Source: Thermomonas alba
Lineage (GTDB): Bacteria > Pseudomonadota > Gammaproteobacteria > Xanthomonadales > Xanthomonadaceae
Reading direction: 5' to 3'
Assembly (NCBI RefSeq): GCF_022419205.1
Contig: NZ_JAJOZU010000005.1
Location: 91,585 to 155,584 of the forward strand
Length of the DNA stretch: 64,000 nt
The notes beneath the pieces are model-generated. The model was given only the letters and a program-made list of their open reading frames with translations, was not told where the DNA came from and searched no databases. This document shows, one piece after another, positions 11,941-21,639 of the stretch; positions within the stretch are counted from its first letter, which is position 1; every line of letters starts with the position of its first letter. The position numbers and the translations under genes were made by a program.

Positions 11941-13325
11941 GCGATCGCGCCGCGCTTACGCACGATCAGCATCGCGATCTCCAGCGCCTGCTCGTAGTTC
12001 AGACGCGGATCGACCGTGGTGCGGTAGGCGCGCTGCAGGTCGATTTCGGTCAGCTCGCGGGCACCGCCGAGGCATTCGGTGACGTTCTCGCCGGTCAGTT
12101 CCAGATGCACCCCACCCAGGCGCGTGCCTGCGGCCGCATGCAGGTCGAACGCCTGCTCGATCTCGCTGCGGATGTTCTCGAAGCGCCGGGTCTTGTAGCC
12201 GTTGCGGGTGGATTCGGTGTTGCCGTGCATCGGATCGCAGATCCACAGCACCCGCCGCCCCTCACGCCGCACCGCCTCCAGCAGCGGCGGCAGCTTCTCG
12301 GCGATCTGCTGGGCGCCCATGCGGTGGATGAGCCCCAACCGGCCCGGCTCGTTGCCGGGATTGAGCGCATCGATCAGCGGCAGCAGCTGCTCCGGCGTCA
12401 CCGACGGCCCGATCTTCACCGCCACCGGGTTGCGAATGCCGCGGAAATATTCGACGTGCGCGCCCTCCAGCGCGGCCGTGCGCATCCCGATCCACGGGAA
12501 ATGGGTGCTGAGGTTGAACCAGCCCTCGGCACGCGGCACCTGCCGGGTCTGCGCTTCTTCATAGGGCAGCAGCAAGGCCTCGTGCGAGGTGTAGAAATCG
12601 ACCCGGTTCAGGCTCTGCATCTGGCGCCCGGCCAGGGTTTCCATGAAGCGCACGGCGTCGCCGATGCTCTCCACCATCTTCTGATACTCGGCCGCATGCG
12701 GCGATTGCCCGACCCAGCCCAGACCCCAATATTCGGGGTGGTGCAGGTCGGCGAAACCACCGTCGATCAGCGCCCGCACGAAGTTCATGGTCATTGCCGA
12801 ACGCGCGTGCGCCTTGATCATCCGCCGCGGATCGGGAATGCGCGCCTGTGCGGAAAACTCAGGGCCGTTGATGATGTCCCCGCGATAGCTGGGCAAGGCA
12901 ACGCCGTCGCGGGTTTCCATGTCGGCCGAACGCGGCTTGGCGTACTGGCCTCCGAACCTGCCCACCCGCACCACCGGCACCTTGAGCCCGTGCACCAGCA
13001 CCAGGCTCATCTGCAGCAGCACTTTCAGCCGGTTGGTGATGACCTCGGCGTTGCACTCGGAGAAACTTTCGGCGCAATCGCCGCCCTGCAGCAGGAACCG
13101 GCGGCCGTCCTGGGCCTCGGCCAGCTGCTGCTTGAGCGCGAGGATCTCGCGCGAAGTGACCAGCGGCGGCAAGGCGCGGAGCTCTTCCTGGGCCGCCGCC
13201 AGCTCCGCCGCATCCGGGTACACCGGCATCTGCAAGGCCGGCTTGGCGCGCCAGCTGGCCGGCGTCCACCCGTGCGCGGCGGTCGGCGCGGGGACGGCGG
13301 GAGCTTGAACGGGCGCGATGGACAT
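11934..13325 (-). CDS. Class II 3-deoxy-7-phosphoheptulonate synthase (DAHP synthase)
   Basis: A 463-residue type II (plant/AroG-II-like) DAHP synthase, which joins phosphoenolpyruvate and erythrose 4-phosphate in the first step of the shikimate pathway. It shows the class II metal-binding cysteine in GGDCAE (Cys84), plus KIGPSVTPE, LIHRMG, DPMHGNT and VHLELTGENVTEC. It is unrelated in sequence to the class I AroF/G/H enzymes. The ATG at 13325 (MSIAPVQ) is chosen; 20 upstream in-frame residues look non-coding. It lies downstream of dsbB on the same strand, 63 bases away. Confidence 0.93.
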   Translation of the reverse strand: MSIAPVQAPAVPAPTAAHGWTPASWRAKPALQMPVYPDAAELAAAQEELRALPPLVTSREILALKQQLAEAQDGRRFLLQGGDCAESFSECNAEVITNRLKVLLQMSLVLVHGLKVPVVRVGRFGGQYAKPRSADMETRDGVALPSYRGDIINGPEFSAQARIPDPRRMIKAHARSAMTMNFVRALIDGGFADLHHPEYWGLGWVGQSPHAAEYQKMVESIGDAVRFMETLAGRQMQSLNRVDFYTSHEALLLPYEEAQTRQVPRAEGWFNLSTHFPWIGMRTAALEGAHVEYFRGIRNPVAVKIGPSVTPEQLLPLIDALNPGNEPGRLGLIHRMGAQQIAEKLPPLLEAVRREGRRVLWICDPMHGNTESTRNGYKTRRFENIRSEIEQAFDLHAAAGTRLGGVHLELTGENVTECLGGARELTEIDLQRAYRTTVDPRLNYEQALEIAMLIVRKRGAIAA

Positions 13326-13388
13326 GCTGCAACCAGAACGTGGACTGTTGCGCCGCATCATCCCGCGCACGCAACCGTCCTGCAACCG

Positions 13389-13907
13389 TCATCCCGACAA
13401 CCGATCGTTCCAAGGCCGGCGGAATCCCGCATATAGCGCCAGCAACCCCAGCCCGAGGAACCACAGAAAGGCCCACATCGGCATCGACAGCCCCAGGAAC
13501 TGCCAATCGATGCTGGCGCAATCCCCGGTGGCCTGCAGTACCTTGCGCGCCGCGCCCAGCCAGGAATACTGCTCGACCATGAAGTTCAGCCCCGGCCCAC
13601 AACTGGGCAACTCGGGCGGATGCAGCTGCACCCAGCTGTGGCGACCGGCATAGGCCATCCCGGCCAGCGCCGCGGCCAGCGCCAGCAGCGACCACGCCTT
13701 GCGCGCGCGCGGCCGAGACGGGGCGTGCAGCGCGCCGAGCAGGAACACTAGGCCGAGCGCTGCGAAGCAGAGCCGCTGGAAGATACAAAACGGGCACGGC
13801 TGAATGCCGAGCCTGAACTGCACATAGAAGGCGTAGCCCAGCAGCGCGGCGCAGCAGGCGAACCCAAACAGGAACTGCGCACGGAACGACCAGCGAAACG
13901 GATTCAT
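13389..13907 (-). CDS. dsbB: Disulfide bond formation protein DsbB
   Basis: A 172-residue inner-membrane quinone reductase that reoxidises periplasmic DsbA. Four hydrophobic segments are visible. The first periplasmic loop carries CPFC (38-41), and the second carries Cys103 and Cys130, the two redox pairs of the family. The quinone-site arginine is in the IFQRLC stretch right after CPFC. The ATG at 13907 follows AGAGGGCGG. Upstream is a duplicated 16-bp element and the rplQ operon terminator, so dsbB should have its own promoter. Confidence 0.92.
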   Translation of the reverse strand: MNPFRWSFRAQFLFGFACCAALLGYAFYVQFRLGIQPCPFCIFQRLCFAALGLVFLLGALHAPSRPRARKAWSLLALAAALAGMAYAGRHSWVQLHPPELPSCGPGLNFMVEQYSWLGAARKVLQATGDCASIDWQFLGLSMPMWAFLWFLGLGLLALYAGFRRPWNDRLSG

Positions 13908-13924
13908 GCCGCCCTCTTCCTCTT

Positions 13925-13956
13925 TTCGCGGATTATGGTGTTCGCGGATTATGGTG
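13925..13956 (-). repeat. 16-bp tandem duplication upstream of dsbB
   Basis: The 16-base unit TTCGCGGATTATGGTG (plus-strand reading) occurs twice in direct tandem at 13925-13940 and 13941-13956. On the minus strand each copy carries CATAAT, a fair -10 hexamer, so dsbB may have two start sites 16 bases apart. A TTTTTC lies 17 bases before the first CATAAT but is a poor -35. Confidence 0.7.
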
Positions 13957-13971
13957 AAGCTGCTGAAAACG

Positions 13972-13994
13972 AAAAACCCCGGGCAGCGCCGGGG
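13972..13994 (-). terminator. Rho-independent terminator of the alpha operon
   Basis: On the minus strand a 6-bp stem CCCCGG/CCGGGG with a 6-base loop is followed directly by five U residues, 30 bases past the rplQ stop. This is a good intrinsic terminator for the end of the 33-kb transcription-translation block. Confidence 0.85.
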
Positions 13995-14023
13995 CTTTCG
14001 TCGAGACATTGCGCAAGCGCCGC

Positions 14024-14398
14024 TCACTCGGCCGATGCCTGCGGGCGGTCCACCAGCTCCACATAGGCCATCGGCGCGTTGTCGCCGGCGCGGAAGCCGC
14101 ACTTGAGGATGCGCAGGTAGCCGCCCGGGCGCTGCGCATAGCGCGGGCCAAGCACGGTGAACAGGGTGCCCACCGCTTCCTTGTCGCGCAGGCGGGCAAA
14201 CGCCAGACGGCGGTTGGCCACACCATCGGTCTTGGCCAAGGTGATCAACGGCTCGGCGACGCGGCGCAACTCCTTGGCCTTGGGCAGGGTGGTACGGATG
14301 ATTTCATGCTTGAACAGCGATGCCGCCATGTTCGAGAGCATCGCCTGGCGATGGGCGCTGGTGCGATTGAACTTGCGGCCGGCTTTCTGGTGGCGCAT
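14024..14398 (-). CDS. rplQ: 50S ribosomal protein L17
   Basis: A 124-residue L17, a large-subunit protein near the exit tunnel. The start [21 protein letters not shown] is the family signature, and the length fits gammaproteobacterial L17 with its short C-terminal tail. It is the last gene of the alpha operon, 233 bases beyond rpoA, which is an unusually long gap for these two genes. An intrinsic terminator follows. Confidence 0.97.
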   Translation of the reverse strand: MRHQKAGRKFNRTSAHRQAMLSNMAASLFKHEIIRTTLPKAKELRRVAEPLITLAKTDGVANRRLAFARLRDKEAVGTLFTVLGPRYAQRPGGYLRILKCGFRAGDNAPMAYVELVDRPQASAE

Positions 14399-14550
14399 GG
14401 CTTGGATTCCTGAAAGATTGGAAAGAGTGAAACTTTGAACTTCGCTGTCGCCATCCAGGCGTTGAAACTGCGGACTGCGGTTGGCCCTTGCCGGTCATTC
14501 CTTGGACCGGATACCGCGGGCTTGGCCCGTCGGTGGAAGAGGAGCCGGCC

Positions 14551-14581
14551 GACGCCGCCGGGGTGACTATCCGGCGGCGTC
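14551..14581 (-). other. Strong hairpin between rpoA and rplQ
   Basis: A perfect 11-bp inverted repeat, GACGCCGCCGG / CCGGCGGCGTC, with a 9-base loop lies in the 233-base rpoA-rplQ spacer. No U-run follows on the minus strand, so it resembles an RNA-stabilising or REP-like element rather than a terminator. The rest of the spacer shows no open reading frame of note. Confidence 0.6.
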
Positions 14582-14631
14582 CTGCAGTGGCTCCTGCCTG
14601 CGCGCAAGGCGCGCAAGCGGATGGCGCGGAC

Positions 14632-15630
14632 TCAGCCGAGCATGCCGTGGGTCGCGGCACCGGCCGGCGGCCAGTTCTCCAGCTTCATGCCCAGCGACAG
14701 GCCGCGCTGGGCCAGCACTTCCTTGATCTCGGTGAGCGACTTCTTGCCGAGGTTCGGGGTCTTGAGCAGCTCTACCTCGGTCTTCTGGATCAAATCGCCG
14801 ATGTAGTAGATGCTCTCCGCCTTCAGGCAGTTGGCCGAACGCACGGTCAACTCGAGGTCGTCGATGGGACGCAGCAGCAGCGGATCGACGCCGGCGCTGG
14901 CCTGCGGCTTGGCGCCACGCTCGCGACGGGTGAAGTCGCCGAACACCGACAGCTGATCGGTCAGGATGTCAGCGGCGGTGCGGACCGCCTCCTCGGCGTC
15001 GATCGTGCCGTTGGTCTCGATATCCAGCACCAGCTTGTCGAGGTCGGTGCGCTGCTCGACACGCGCCGCTTCCACCGCATAGGCCACGCGCCGGATGGGC
15101 GAGAACGAGGCATCCAGCACCAGACGACCGATCGCGCGCGCCTCGTCATCGGGACGCCGGCGGGCAGAGGCCGGCTGGTAGCCGAAGCCGCGGCTGACGG
15201 TCAGCCGCATGCTCAGCCCGATGTCCTTGGTCAAGGTGGCGATCACGTGGTCGGGGTTGAGCACTTCCACGTTGTGGTTGGTCTTGATGTCGCCCGCGGT
15301 GACGACGCCCGGACCCTGCTTCTTCAGCTCCAGGGTATCGGTGTCGCCGCTGTGCATACGGATGGCAACGTCCTTGAGATTGAGCAGGACTTCGAGCACG
15401 TCCTCCTGCATCCCTTCGACCGTGGTGTATTCATGCAGCACGCCGTCGATTTCGACCTCGGTGATGGCGAAGCCCGGGATCGACGAGAGCAGCACGCGGC
15501 GCAGCGCGTTGCCAATGGTATGGCCGTAGCCGCGCTCCAGCGGCTCGATCACGACCCTGGCGCGGGTGTCGGTGATGCGCTCGATCTGCGGCGCGCGCGG
15601 ACGCAGCACTTGGGTGGCGGTAACCGTCAT
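14632..15630 (-). CDS. rpoA: RNA polymerase alpha subunit
   Basis: A 332-residue alpha subunit. The N-terminal domain (about 1-235) dimerises and scaffolds beta and beta-prime; [20 protein letters not shown] near 34-54 is the family hallmark. The C-terminal domain (about 250-325), with [12 protein letters not shown] and [12 protein letters not shown], contacts UP elements and activators. Length is typical. It follows rpsD by 51 bases in the alpha operon, the usual arrangement with ribosomal proteins S13-S11-S4. Confidence 0.98.
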   Translation of the reverse strand: MTVTATQVLRPRAPQIERITDTRARVVIEPLERGYGHTIGNALRRVLLSSIPGFAITEVEIDGVLHEYTTVEGMQEDVLEVLLNLKDVAIRMHSGDTDTLELKKQGPGVVTAGDIKTNHNVEVLNPDHVIATLTKDIGLSMRLTVSRGFGYQPASARRRPDDEARAIGRLVLDASFSPIRRVAYAVEAARVEQRTDLDKLVLDIETNGTIDAEEAVRTAADILTDQLSVFGDFTRRERGAKPQASAGVDPLLLRPIDDLELTVRSANCLKAESIYYIGDLIQKTEVELLKTPNLGKKSLTEIKEVLAQRGLSLGMKLENWPPAGAATHGMLG

Positions 15631-15681
15631 TCGGGGGTCTCCTGCAGGCCTGCGCCCGGAGCGCAGGCCGGTGGCAATGGC

Positions 15682-16311
15682 TTACTTCGAGTACAGCTCG
15701 ACGATCAGCGCTTCGTTGATGTCGCTGGGCAGATCGGCGCGATCCGGCACCGCCTTGAACACGCCGGTGAACTTGGCGGTGTCCACCTCTACCCACGACG
15801 GCAACAGATTCATCTGCTCGGCGAGGGTGAGGGACTCCTTCACGCGCAGCTGCTTCTGGGCCTTCTCCGAAAGCGCAATGGCATCACCCGCCTTGACGGT
15901 GTAGGACGGCAGGTTGACCACCTTGCCATTCACGGTGACACCGCGATGGCTGACCAGCTGGCGCGCAGCCGGACGGGTGACGGCAAAGCCCATGCGATAA
16001 ACGACGTTGTCCAGGCGGGTCTCCAGCAGCTGCAGGAGATTCTCGCCGGTGTTGCCCTTCTTGTTCGCAGCCTTCTTGTAGTAGTTGCGGAACTGACGCT
16101 CCAGCAGGCCATAGATGCGCTTGACCTTCTGCTTCTCGCGCAGCTGGGTGGCATAGTCGGACAGCTTGCCCTTGCGCGCGTTGGCGCCGTGCTGGCCAGG
16201 CTTCTGCTCCAGCTTGCACTTGGAGTCGAGCGCACGGGCAGGCGACTTCAACGACAGATCGGCGCCTTCGCGGCGCGCCAGCTTACAGGTGGGACCGATA
16301 TAACGAGCCAT
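15682..16311 (-). CDS. rpsD: 30S ribosomal protein S4
   Basis: A 209-residue S4, a primary 16S rRNA binder that nucleates 30S assembly and, in enterobacteria, represses its own alpha operon. The start [16 protein letters not shown] and the S4 RNA-binding domain (about 98-160, with [12 protein letters not shown] and [11 protein letters not shown]) are clear. Only two cysteines lie in the N-terminal part, so this is the zinc-free form. It lies between rpsK and rpoA. Confidence 0.98.
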   Translation of the reverse strand: MARYIGPTCKLARREGADLSLKSPARALDSKCKLEQKPGQHGANARKGKLSDYATQLREKQKVKRIYGLLERQFRNYYKKAANKKGNTGENLLQLLETRLDNVVYRMGFAVTRPAARQLVSHRGVTVNGKVVNLPSYTVKAGDAIALSEKAQKQLRVKESLTLAEQMNLLPSWVEVDTAKFTGVFKAVPDRADLPSDINEALIVELYSK

Positions 16312-16330
16312 GTTTTTGTGCTCCCGCGCG

Positions 16331-16726
16331 TCAGACGCGACGCTTCTTCGGCGGACGGCACCCGTTGTGCGGGATCGGCGTCACGTCGATGATGTTGAGG
16401 ATCTTGTAGCCGATGTTGTTCAGCGAACGCACGGCCGATTCGCGGCCCGGACCCGGACCCTTGATACGCACTTCGAGCGACTTCACGCCATAGTCCAATG
16501 CCGCCTTGCCCGCCTTCTCGGCGGCCACCTGCGCGGCGAACGGCGTGGACTTACGCGAGCCGCGGAAGCCCGCGCCGCCGGAAGTCGCCCAGCTCAGCGC
16601 ATTGCCCTGGCGGTCGGTAATGGTGACGATGGTGTTGTTGAACGAAGCGTGGATGTGGGCGACGCCGTCGGTGACGACACGCTTGATCTTCTTCTTGATC
16701 TTGTTGGCAGCAGCCGGCTTGGCCAT
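16331..16726 (-). CDS. rpsK: 30S ribosomal protein S11
   Basis: A 131-residue S11, part of the platform of the small subunit near the mRNA exit. The conserved [20 protein letters not shown] stretch and the C-terminal [20 protein letters not shown]-type tail (here with [11 protein letters not shown]) identify it. It sits between rpsM and rpsD with short spacers (12 and 19 bases), as in most bacteria. Confidence 0.98.
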   Translation of the reverse strand: MAKPAAANKIKKKIKRVVTDGVAHIHASFNNTIVTITDRQGNALSWATSGGAGFRGSRKSTPFAAQVAAEKAGKAALDYGVKSLEVRIKGPGPGRESAVRSLNNIGYKILNIIDVTPIPHNGCRPPKKRRV

Positions 16727-16738
16727 GATCTGGGTTCC

Positions 16739-17095
16739 TTACTTCTTGATGGCCTTGCGCGGGCCCTTGCGGGTGCGCGCATTGGTACGGGTACGCTGAC
16801 CGCGCAGCGGCAGGCCGCGGCGATGGCGCAGGCCGCGGTAGCAGCCCAGGTCCATCAGGCGCTTGATGGCCATGCCGACTTCGCGCCGCAGATCACCCTC
16901 GACCGTGTACTTGCCGACCTCGGCGCGCAGGCGCTCGACTTCCGGCTCGGTCAGGTCGCGGATCTTGGTCGACGGATTCACGCCGGCCGCCTGGCAGACC
17001 AGCTTGGAACGGGTACGGCCAATGCCGTAGATGCTTTGCAGCCCGACCCAGACGTGCTTCTGGGCAGGCAGGTTGACACCTGCAATACGCGCCAT
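16739..17095 (-). CDS. rpsM: 30S ribosomal protein S13
   Basis: A 118-residue S13 in the head of the small subunit, contacting the P-site tRNA and L5. The start [19 protein letters not shown] and the [20 protein letters not shown] region near the C-terminus are family signatures. It is the first gene of the alpha operon and is preceded by a TATAAT about 60 bases upstream. rpmJ (L36), which often lies between secY and rpsM, is absent. Confidence 0.98.
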   Translation of the reverse strand: MARIAGVNLPAQKHVWVGLQSIYGIGRTRSKLVCQAAGVNPSTKIRDLTEPEVERLRAEVGKYTVEGDLRREVGMAIKRLMDLGCYRGLRHRRGLPLRGQRTRTNARTRKGPRKAIKK

Positions 17096-17436
17096 GAGGC
17101 GATCTCCGATATACGTAATGACGCCGAATCACCGGATCCGACGTGGAAAACATTGGATTATAGCAGGATCCCGATCCTTCAAGAAGCCAGTCCACCTTGC
17201 GGCGTCCTGACCCGGCATGGGGAGTGTGCCCATGCTCCGGCGACGGCTCCGGGCTGGCAGTACGGCGGCCCGAAGGCCGCCGCCTGCCCGCGCGCTACTC
17301 TGGCGCGCGGATCGGCCCAGGAACCACCCCCGCCCGGGATCGCTGCGGGGGTCGCCCATGTGCCGGATCGCGCATTCGTCGATCCGGCGGTTGTTGCGTC
17401 CCGCCCGATGGCGGGGGAAGGTCCGCGGCGTGCGCC
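17096..17436 (-). other. 341-base structured secY-rpsM spacer
   Basis: No gene is seen here. In transcription order it holds hairpins at 17327-17351 (7-bp CCCCCGC/GCGGGGG), 17288-17310 (7-bp CCGCGCG/CGCGCGG) and 17264-17281 (7-bp GGCGGCC/GGCCGCC capped by UUCG on the minus strand). The rpsM promoter box follows. It looks like the boundary between the spc and alpha transcripts. No rpmJ-like reading frame is present. Confidence 0.6.
17157..17162 (-). promoter_or_regulatory. Internal promoter (-10) before rpsM
   Basis: On the minus strand a perfect TATAAT lies 62 bases upstream of the rpsM start. TTGAAG is a possible -35 but only 14 bases away, and TTCTTG is at 17 bases. This suggests that the alpha operon has its own promoter in addition to read-through from secY. 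Confidence 0.55.
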
Positions 17437-18786
17437 TCAGCGCGCCCCGCGGCCCTTCAGGTTGGCCTTCTTCAGCAGGCTCTCGTACTGATGGGACATC
17501 AGGTGCGCCTGGACTTGCGCTATGAAATCCATCACCACGACGACCACGATCAGCAGCGAGGTCCCGCCGAAGTAAAACGAAGTGCCGAGCTTGGTGCGCA
17601 TGACTTCCGGCAGCAGGCACACCAGCACCAGATACAGGGCACCGGCACCGGTGAGCCGGGTCAACACGCCATCGATATATTCCGCGGTCGCCCGTCCGGG
17701 GCGGATGCCCGGGATCAGCGCGCCCGATTTCTTCAGGTTTTCCGCGGTTTCCTGCGAGTTGAACACCAGCGCGGTGTAGAAGAACGCAAACCCGATGATC
17801 AGCGCCGCCAGCAGGATCATGTGCAGCGGTTCGCCCGGCGACAGCATCTGGCTGACTTTCTGCAACCACACGGTGGCCGGGCTGCCGGACTGCCCGAACC
17901 AGGTCGAGGCGGTCGCCGGGAACATGATGATCGAGGAGGCGAAAATGGGCGGGATCACGCCTGCCATGTTGAGCTTCAGCGGCAGGAACGAGCTCTGGTT
18001 CTGGTAGCCGCCGCGGCCACCCTGGCGGCGCGCATAGTTCACGGTGATGCGGCGCTGGCCACTCTCCATGAACACCACGAACCAGGTCACCGCGATCACG
18101 ATCACCAGGATCACGAATACGGTGATCCACTGCATTTCGCCGGCATTGGCCTGCTGCAGGGTGTGCAGCACCGCGCCGGGCAAGCCAGCGACGATACCGG
18201 CGAAGATGATCAGCGAGATGCCGTTGCCGATACCGCGTTCGGTCACCTGCTCGCCCAGCCACATCAGAAACACGGTGCCAGCCGTCAGCGAGACCACCGC
18301 GGTCAGCACGAAGCCAGGACCGGGGTTGTACACGACCGGAATCCCGCTACCTGCGCCCTGATGCTGGAGCGCAATCGCAATGCCCGCGGCCTGAAAGATG
18401 GCCAGGAACACCGAGCCGATGCGCGAGTACTGGGTGATCTTGCGGCGCCCGGACTCCCCTTCTTTCTGTAGCGCCTTCAGGCTCGGCAGGATCTGCACCA
18501 TCAGCTGCATGACGATGGATGCCGAGATGTAGGGCATCACGTTCAGGGCGAACAGACTGAAACGCGAGAGCGCGCCGCCGGAGAACATGTTGAACATGTC
18601 CACGACGGTGCCCTTCTGCGCGTTCATCAGCTGCAGCATGGCCTCGGGGTTGACGCCCGGCACCGGGATGTAGCACCCGATGCGATAGACGATCAGCGCG
18701 CCCACCACGAACAACAGGCGCGAGCGAAGCTCGGCGAACTTGCCCGCACCCATCAGCCCCGACAGCGCATCCGCGGTCCGCGACAT
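17437..18786 (-). CDS. secY: Protein translocase subunit SecY
   Basis: A 449-residue channel subunit of the inner-membrane SecYEG translocon. About ten hydrophobic helices are visible. The N-terminal [19 protein letters not shown] region, the plug-area [23 protein letters not shown] segment and the KGRGAR tail are typical. It ends the spc operon, 8 bases after rplO. Its partner secE is about 27 kb upstream in the same gene block. Confidence 0.98.
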   Translation of the reverse strand: MSRTADALSGLMGAGKFAELRSRLLFVVGALIVYRIGCYIPVPGVNPEAMLQLMNAQKGTVVDMFNMFSGGALSRFSLFALNVMPYISASIVMQLMVQILPSLKALQKEGESGRRKITQYSRIGSVFLAIFQAAGIAIALQHQGAGSGIPVVYNPGPGFVLTAVVSLTAGTVFLMWLGEQVTERGIGNGISLIIFAGIVAGLPGAVLHTLQQANAGEMQWITVFVILVIVIAVTWFVVFMESGQRRITVNYARRQGGRGGYQNQSSFLPLKLNMAGVIPPIFASSIIMFPATASTWFGQSGSPATVWLQKVSQMLSPGEPLHMILLAALIIGFAFFYTALVFNSQETAENLKKSGALIPGIRPGRATAEYIDGVLTRLTGAGALYLVLVCLLPEVMRTKLGTSFYFGGTSLLIVVVVVMDFIAQVQAHLMSHQYESLLKKANLKGRGAR

Positions 18787-18793
18787 GCGTCAG

Positions 18794-19231
18794 TCACTCC
18801 ACCAGCTTGCCGCCGGCGGCTTCGATCGCGGCCTTGGCGCCAGCCGTCGCGGCGATGCCCTTGACGACGAATGCCTTGGTCAGCGCGCCCTTGGCGACGA
18901 TCTTGGCGCGCTTGGCGGTGCTGGACACCAGCCCGGCCGCCTTCAGCGCCGCGAAATCGACCTCGCCGGCCGGCAGCGAGTCCAGCTTGTACAGCAGAAC
19001 CTCGGCGGTGTCCTTGGCGAGCGGCGAGCGGAAGCCGATCTTCGGCAGACGGCGCTGCATCGGCATCTGGCCACCTTCGAATCCCGGCTTGATCTTGCCC
19101 TTGCCGGCGCGCGCGTACGAACCCTTGTGCCCGCGACCGCAGGTCTTGCCAAGGCCGGAACCAATGCCACGGCCGACGCGGACGCGCTCCTTGCGGGCGC
19201 CGTCGGCGGGCTTGAGCGTATTGAGCTTCAT
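18794..19231 (-). CDS. rplO: 50S ribosomal protein L15
   Basis: A 145-residue L15, a late-assembly large-subunit protein. The start [22 protein letters not shown] and the glycine-rich [18 protein letters not shown] stretch (about 25-43) are characteristic, as is the [15 protein letters not shown] motif. It is 4 bases after rpmD and 8 bases before secY in the spc operon. Confidence 0.98.
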   Translation of the reverse strand: MKLNTLKPADGARKERVRVGRGIGSGLGKTCGRGHKGSYARAGKGKIKPGFEGGQMPMQRRLPKIGFRSPLAKDTAEVLLYKLDSLPAGEVDFAALKAAGLVSSTAKRAKIVAKGALTKAFVVKGIAATAGAKAAIEAAGGKLVE

Positions 19232-19235
19232 GCGA

Positions 19236-19424
19236 TTACTCCTCCACCCGCACCAGGTAGTGCAGCTGATTGATCAGGCCACGTACCTGCGGGCTGTCCT
19301 TCAACTCGCGGACGCTGTTGAGCTTGTTGAGACCAAGCGCCCGCACCGACAGGCGGTGGCGCGACTGGGTGCCGCGCAGGCCCTTGACCAGACGCACCTT
19401 GATGGTCTTGCCTTCGTTAGTCAT
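19236..19424 (-). CDS. rpmD: 50S ribosomal protein L30
   Basis: A 62-residue L30. The core [24 protein letters not shown], followed by a hydrophobic C-terminal half ending LHYLVRVEE, is typical of the bacterial short form. Its ATG overlaps the end of rpsE by 8 bases, which indicates translational coupling in the spc operon. Confidence 0.97.
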   Translation of the reverse strand: MTNEGKTIKVRLVKGLRGTQSRHRLSVRALGLNKLNSVRELKDSPQVRGLINQLHYLVRVEE

Positions 19425-19956
19425 GGATCAGGTCCTCCACCTTCTTGCCGCGCTTGGCCGCGATCCTGGCCGGGGACTGCATCGCCTGCAGACCCTTGAC
19501 CGTCGCCCGTACCAGGTTGATCGGGTTACGCGATCCGACGGCCTTGGCCAGCACGTCCCTCACCCCGACCGCTTCCAGCACGGCGCGCATCGCACCACCG
19601 GCAATCACGCCGGTACCCTTGGAAGCAGGCTGCATGAACACACGAGCGGCGCCGTGACCGGCCTTCACCGCGTGGAACAGCGTACCGTCGTTGAGATCCA
19701 CGGTGATCATGTTCTTGCGGGCATATTCCATCGACTTCTGGATGGCGACCGGCACCTCACGCGCCTTGCCATAGCCAAAACCGACCCGACCCGCACCGTC
19801 GCCCACCACCGTCAACGCAGTGAAGGTGAACTGACGACCACCCTTGACGGTCTTGCTGACGCGGTTGACCGCGACCAGCTTTTCGATCATGCCGTCATCG
19901 ATTTTTTCCTCGCGGGGACCGCGCTCGCGGCCGCGGGATTCGCGCTGCTCTGCCAT
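19417..19956 (-). CDS. rpsE: 30S ribosomal protein S5
   Basis: A 179-residue S5 that acts in decoding accuracy and mRNA unwinding at the entry channel. The N-terminal double-stranded-RNA-binding domain with [21 protein letters not shown] and the [15 protein letters not shown] stretch are diagnostic. The ATG at 19956 (MAEQRESRG) is chosen over one 12 codons upstream that lies in the spacer. The N-terminus is unusually rich in Arg/Glu. It is separated from rplR by 151 bases containing hairpins. Confidence 0.97.
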   Translation of the reverse strand: MAEQRESRGRERGPREEKIDDGMIEKLVAVNRVSKTVKGGRQFTFTALTVVGDGAGRVGFGYGKAREVPVAIQKSMEYARKNMITVDLNDGTLFHAVKAGHGAARVFMQPASKGTGVIAGGAMRAVLEAVGVRDVLAKAVGSRNPINLVRATVKGLQAMQSPARIAAKRGKKVEDLIHD

Positions 19957-20078
19957 TGGAATGTCTCGATTATTGAAAGAATTTTGCGGCATCGCCGCTT
20001 ATCGTTGTGATTCACTACGGGTGGATCGCAAGCTCCGCCATCGGAGCCCATCACCCGGCGCCGCTTGCGGCGGCAAAC

Positions 20079-20100
20079 GGGCGGCTGCGGCCAGCCGCCC
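20079..20100 (-). other. Hairpins between rplR and rpsE
   Basis: A perfect 8-bp inverted repeat, GGGCGGCT/AGCCGCCC, with a 6-base loop lies just after the rplR stop. A second, smaller GC hairpin with a CGCAA loop on the transcript strand follows at about 20062-20076. No U-tract is present, so these may be processing or stabilising elements. Confidence 0.5.
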
Positions 20101-20107
20101 AAATCCG

Positions 20108-20461
20108 TCAGAACTGCAGACCACCCTCGCGAGCCGCATCGGCCAAAGCCTTGATGCGACCGTGATAGCGGTAGCCGGAACGATCGAACGCCACTTTTTC
20201 GATGCCAGCCGCCTTGGCACGCTCGGCAATCACGCGACCGACCTTGGCTGCCGCCTCGATGTTCTTGCCACTCTTCAGGCCCTCCTTGACCTCGGCCTGC
20301 ACGGTCGAGGCCGAGGCCAGCACCTTGGAGCCATCGGCGGTGAACACCTGGGCATACAGGTGCTGCCCGGTCCGCAGGACCGACAGGCGCGGAACACCGA
20401 GTTCGCGAATACGCGCGCGGGTGGACTTGGCGCGACGCAGGCGGGCGATTTTCTTTTCCAT
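20108..20461 (-). CDS. rplR: 50S ribosomal protein L18
   Basis: A 117-residue L18 that binds 5S rRNA in the central protuberance. [32 protein letters not shown] and the C-terminal [24 protein letters not shown] are strong family marks. The usual start is MEKK or a near variant, as here. It lies 42 bases after rplF in the spc operon. Confidence 0.97.
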   Translation of the reverse strand: MEKKIARLRRAKSTRARIRELGVPRLSVLRTGQHLYAQVFTADGSKVLASASTVQAEVKEGLKSGKNIEAAAKVGRVIAERAKAAGIEKVAFDRSGYRYHGRIKALADAAREGGLQF

Positions 20462-20503
20462 TGTCTTGATCTCCGAAAGCTGAAGGCGCGTGATCCGGGT
20501 GGA

Positions 20504-21031
20504 TTACGCCTTCTTGGCTTCCTTGCGGATGATGGTTTCGTCGGAATACTTCACGCCCTTGCCCTTATAGGGCTCCGGCGGACGATAACCACGAATCTTG
20601 GCGGCCACCTCACCGACCAGCTGCTTATCGGCACCGGCGACCACGATTTCGGTCTGCGACGGGGTGGTGATGGTGATGCCCGCCGGCGGAGTGAACAGAA
20701 TCGGGTGGGAGTAGCCCAGCGACAGGCTCAGATCCTTGCCCTGCATGGCCGCGCGATAGCCCACGCCAACCAGCTCGAGCTTGCGCTCGAAGCCAGTGCT
20801 GACGCCGCGCACCATGTTGGCGACGATCGCACGCAGGGTACCGGTCAACGGCACCAGCGAAGGATCATTGGCAGACAGCCGCGCATGGCCATCTTCCACC
20901 TTGACTTCGATTCCGACCGGCTTGGCGACATTCAAGGTACCCTTCGGCCCCTTGACGGTGATCGATTCCGGCTGAACGTTGATTTCGACGCCCTTGGTCA
21001 GGGCAACCGGCTTCTTGGCAACTCGGGACAT
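20504..21031 (-). CDS. rplF: 50S ribosomal protein L6
   Basis: A 175-residue L6 near the GTPase-associated centre. It starts [11 protein letters not shown] and carries the duplicated L6 fold, with [20 protein letters not shown] close to the C-terminus, the conserved rRNA-binding loop. It sits between rpsH (13 bases) and rplR in the spc operon. Confidence 0.97.
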   Translation of the reverse strand: MSRVAKKPVALTKGVEINVQPESITVKGPKGTLNVAKPVGIEVKVEDGHARLSANDPSLVPLTGTLRAIVANMVRGVSTGFERKLELVGVGYRAAMQGKDLSLSLGYSHPILFTPPAGITITTPSQTEIVVAGADKQLVGEVAAKIRGYRPPEPYKGKGVKYSDETIIRKEAKKA

Positions 21032-21044
21032 GTGTGCGCCTCCC

Positions 21045-21440
21045 TTAGGCCACGATGCACAGGACCTCGCCGCCGACGCCCTGCTGGCGCGCCTGCGAAT
21101 CGGTCATGATGCCCTTGGAGGTGGAAATGATGGCAATGCCGAGACCACCCAGCACCTTCGGCAACGCATCCTTGCCGCGGTACTGGCGCAGGCCCGAGCG
21201 CGACACGCGCTGCAGCGTCTCGATCACCGGCTTGCCCTCGAAATACTTCAGCGCGATCTCGAGTTCGGCCTTGGCGCCGACTTGGGTCACGCGCGCATCG
21301 GCAATGTAGCCCTCTTCTTTGAGGACGTTTGCGATCGCAACCTTGATCTTGGAGGACGGCATCTTTACCGTCGGCTTGCCGACCGCCGCCGCATTCTTGA
21401 TGCGGACCAGCATGTCGGCGATGGGATCAGTCATGCTCAT
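21045..21440 (-). CDS. rpsH: 30S ribosomal protein S8
   Basis: A 131-residue S8, an early 16S rRNA binder and, in E. coli, the translational repressor of the spc operon. It starts [17 protein letters not shown] and ends with [23 protein letters not shown], both typical. It is separated from rpsN by 199 bases that contain a perfect 15-bp hairpin, so its translation is not closely coupled to rpsN. Confidence 0.97.
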   Translation of the reverse strand: MSMTDPIADMLVRIKNAAAVGKPTVKMPSSKIKVAIANVLKEEGYIADARVTQVGAKAELEIALKYFEGKPVIETLQRVSRSGLRQYRGKDALPKVLGGLGIAIISTSKGIMTDSQARQQGVGGEVLCIVA

Positions 21441-21572
21441 GTGGTTTCACCTGATGAGTAGCACCGATATCCGCTTTCGCGAAATCTGTTTGGATTGTGG
21501 AGGCCGATCGCAACCGGTCACGGCGCCGATGGTGGCCCAAGACCCCACACGCGGCGGAGCTTTGGCCCATGC

Positions 21573-21605
21573 ATGCTTGCTTGCGGCTACGCCGCAAGCA
21601 AGCAT
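21573..21605 (-). other. Perfect 15-bp hairpin between rpsN and rpsH
   Basis: ATGCTTGCTTGCGGC and its exact reverse complement are separated by only three bases, in the 199-base rpsN-rpsH gap. There is no following U-run on the minus strand. It could be an RNase processing site, a stability element or a partial terminator. The rest of the gap holds no convincing gene. Confidence 0.65.
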
Positions 21606-21639
21606 CTAAGTTTAGCAGGTTTCCCGCCTATGCGGAGGG

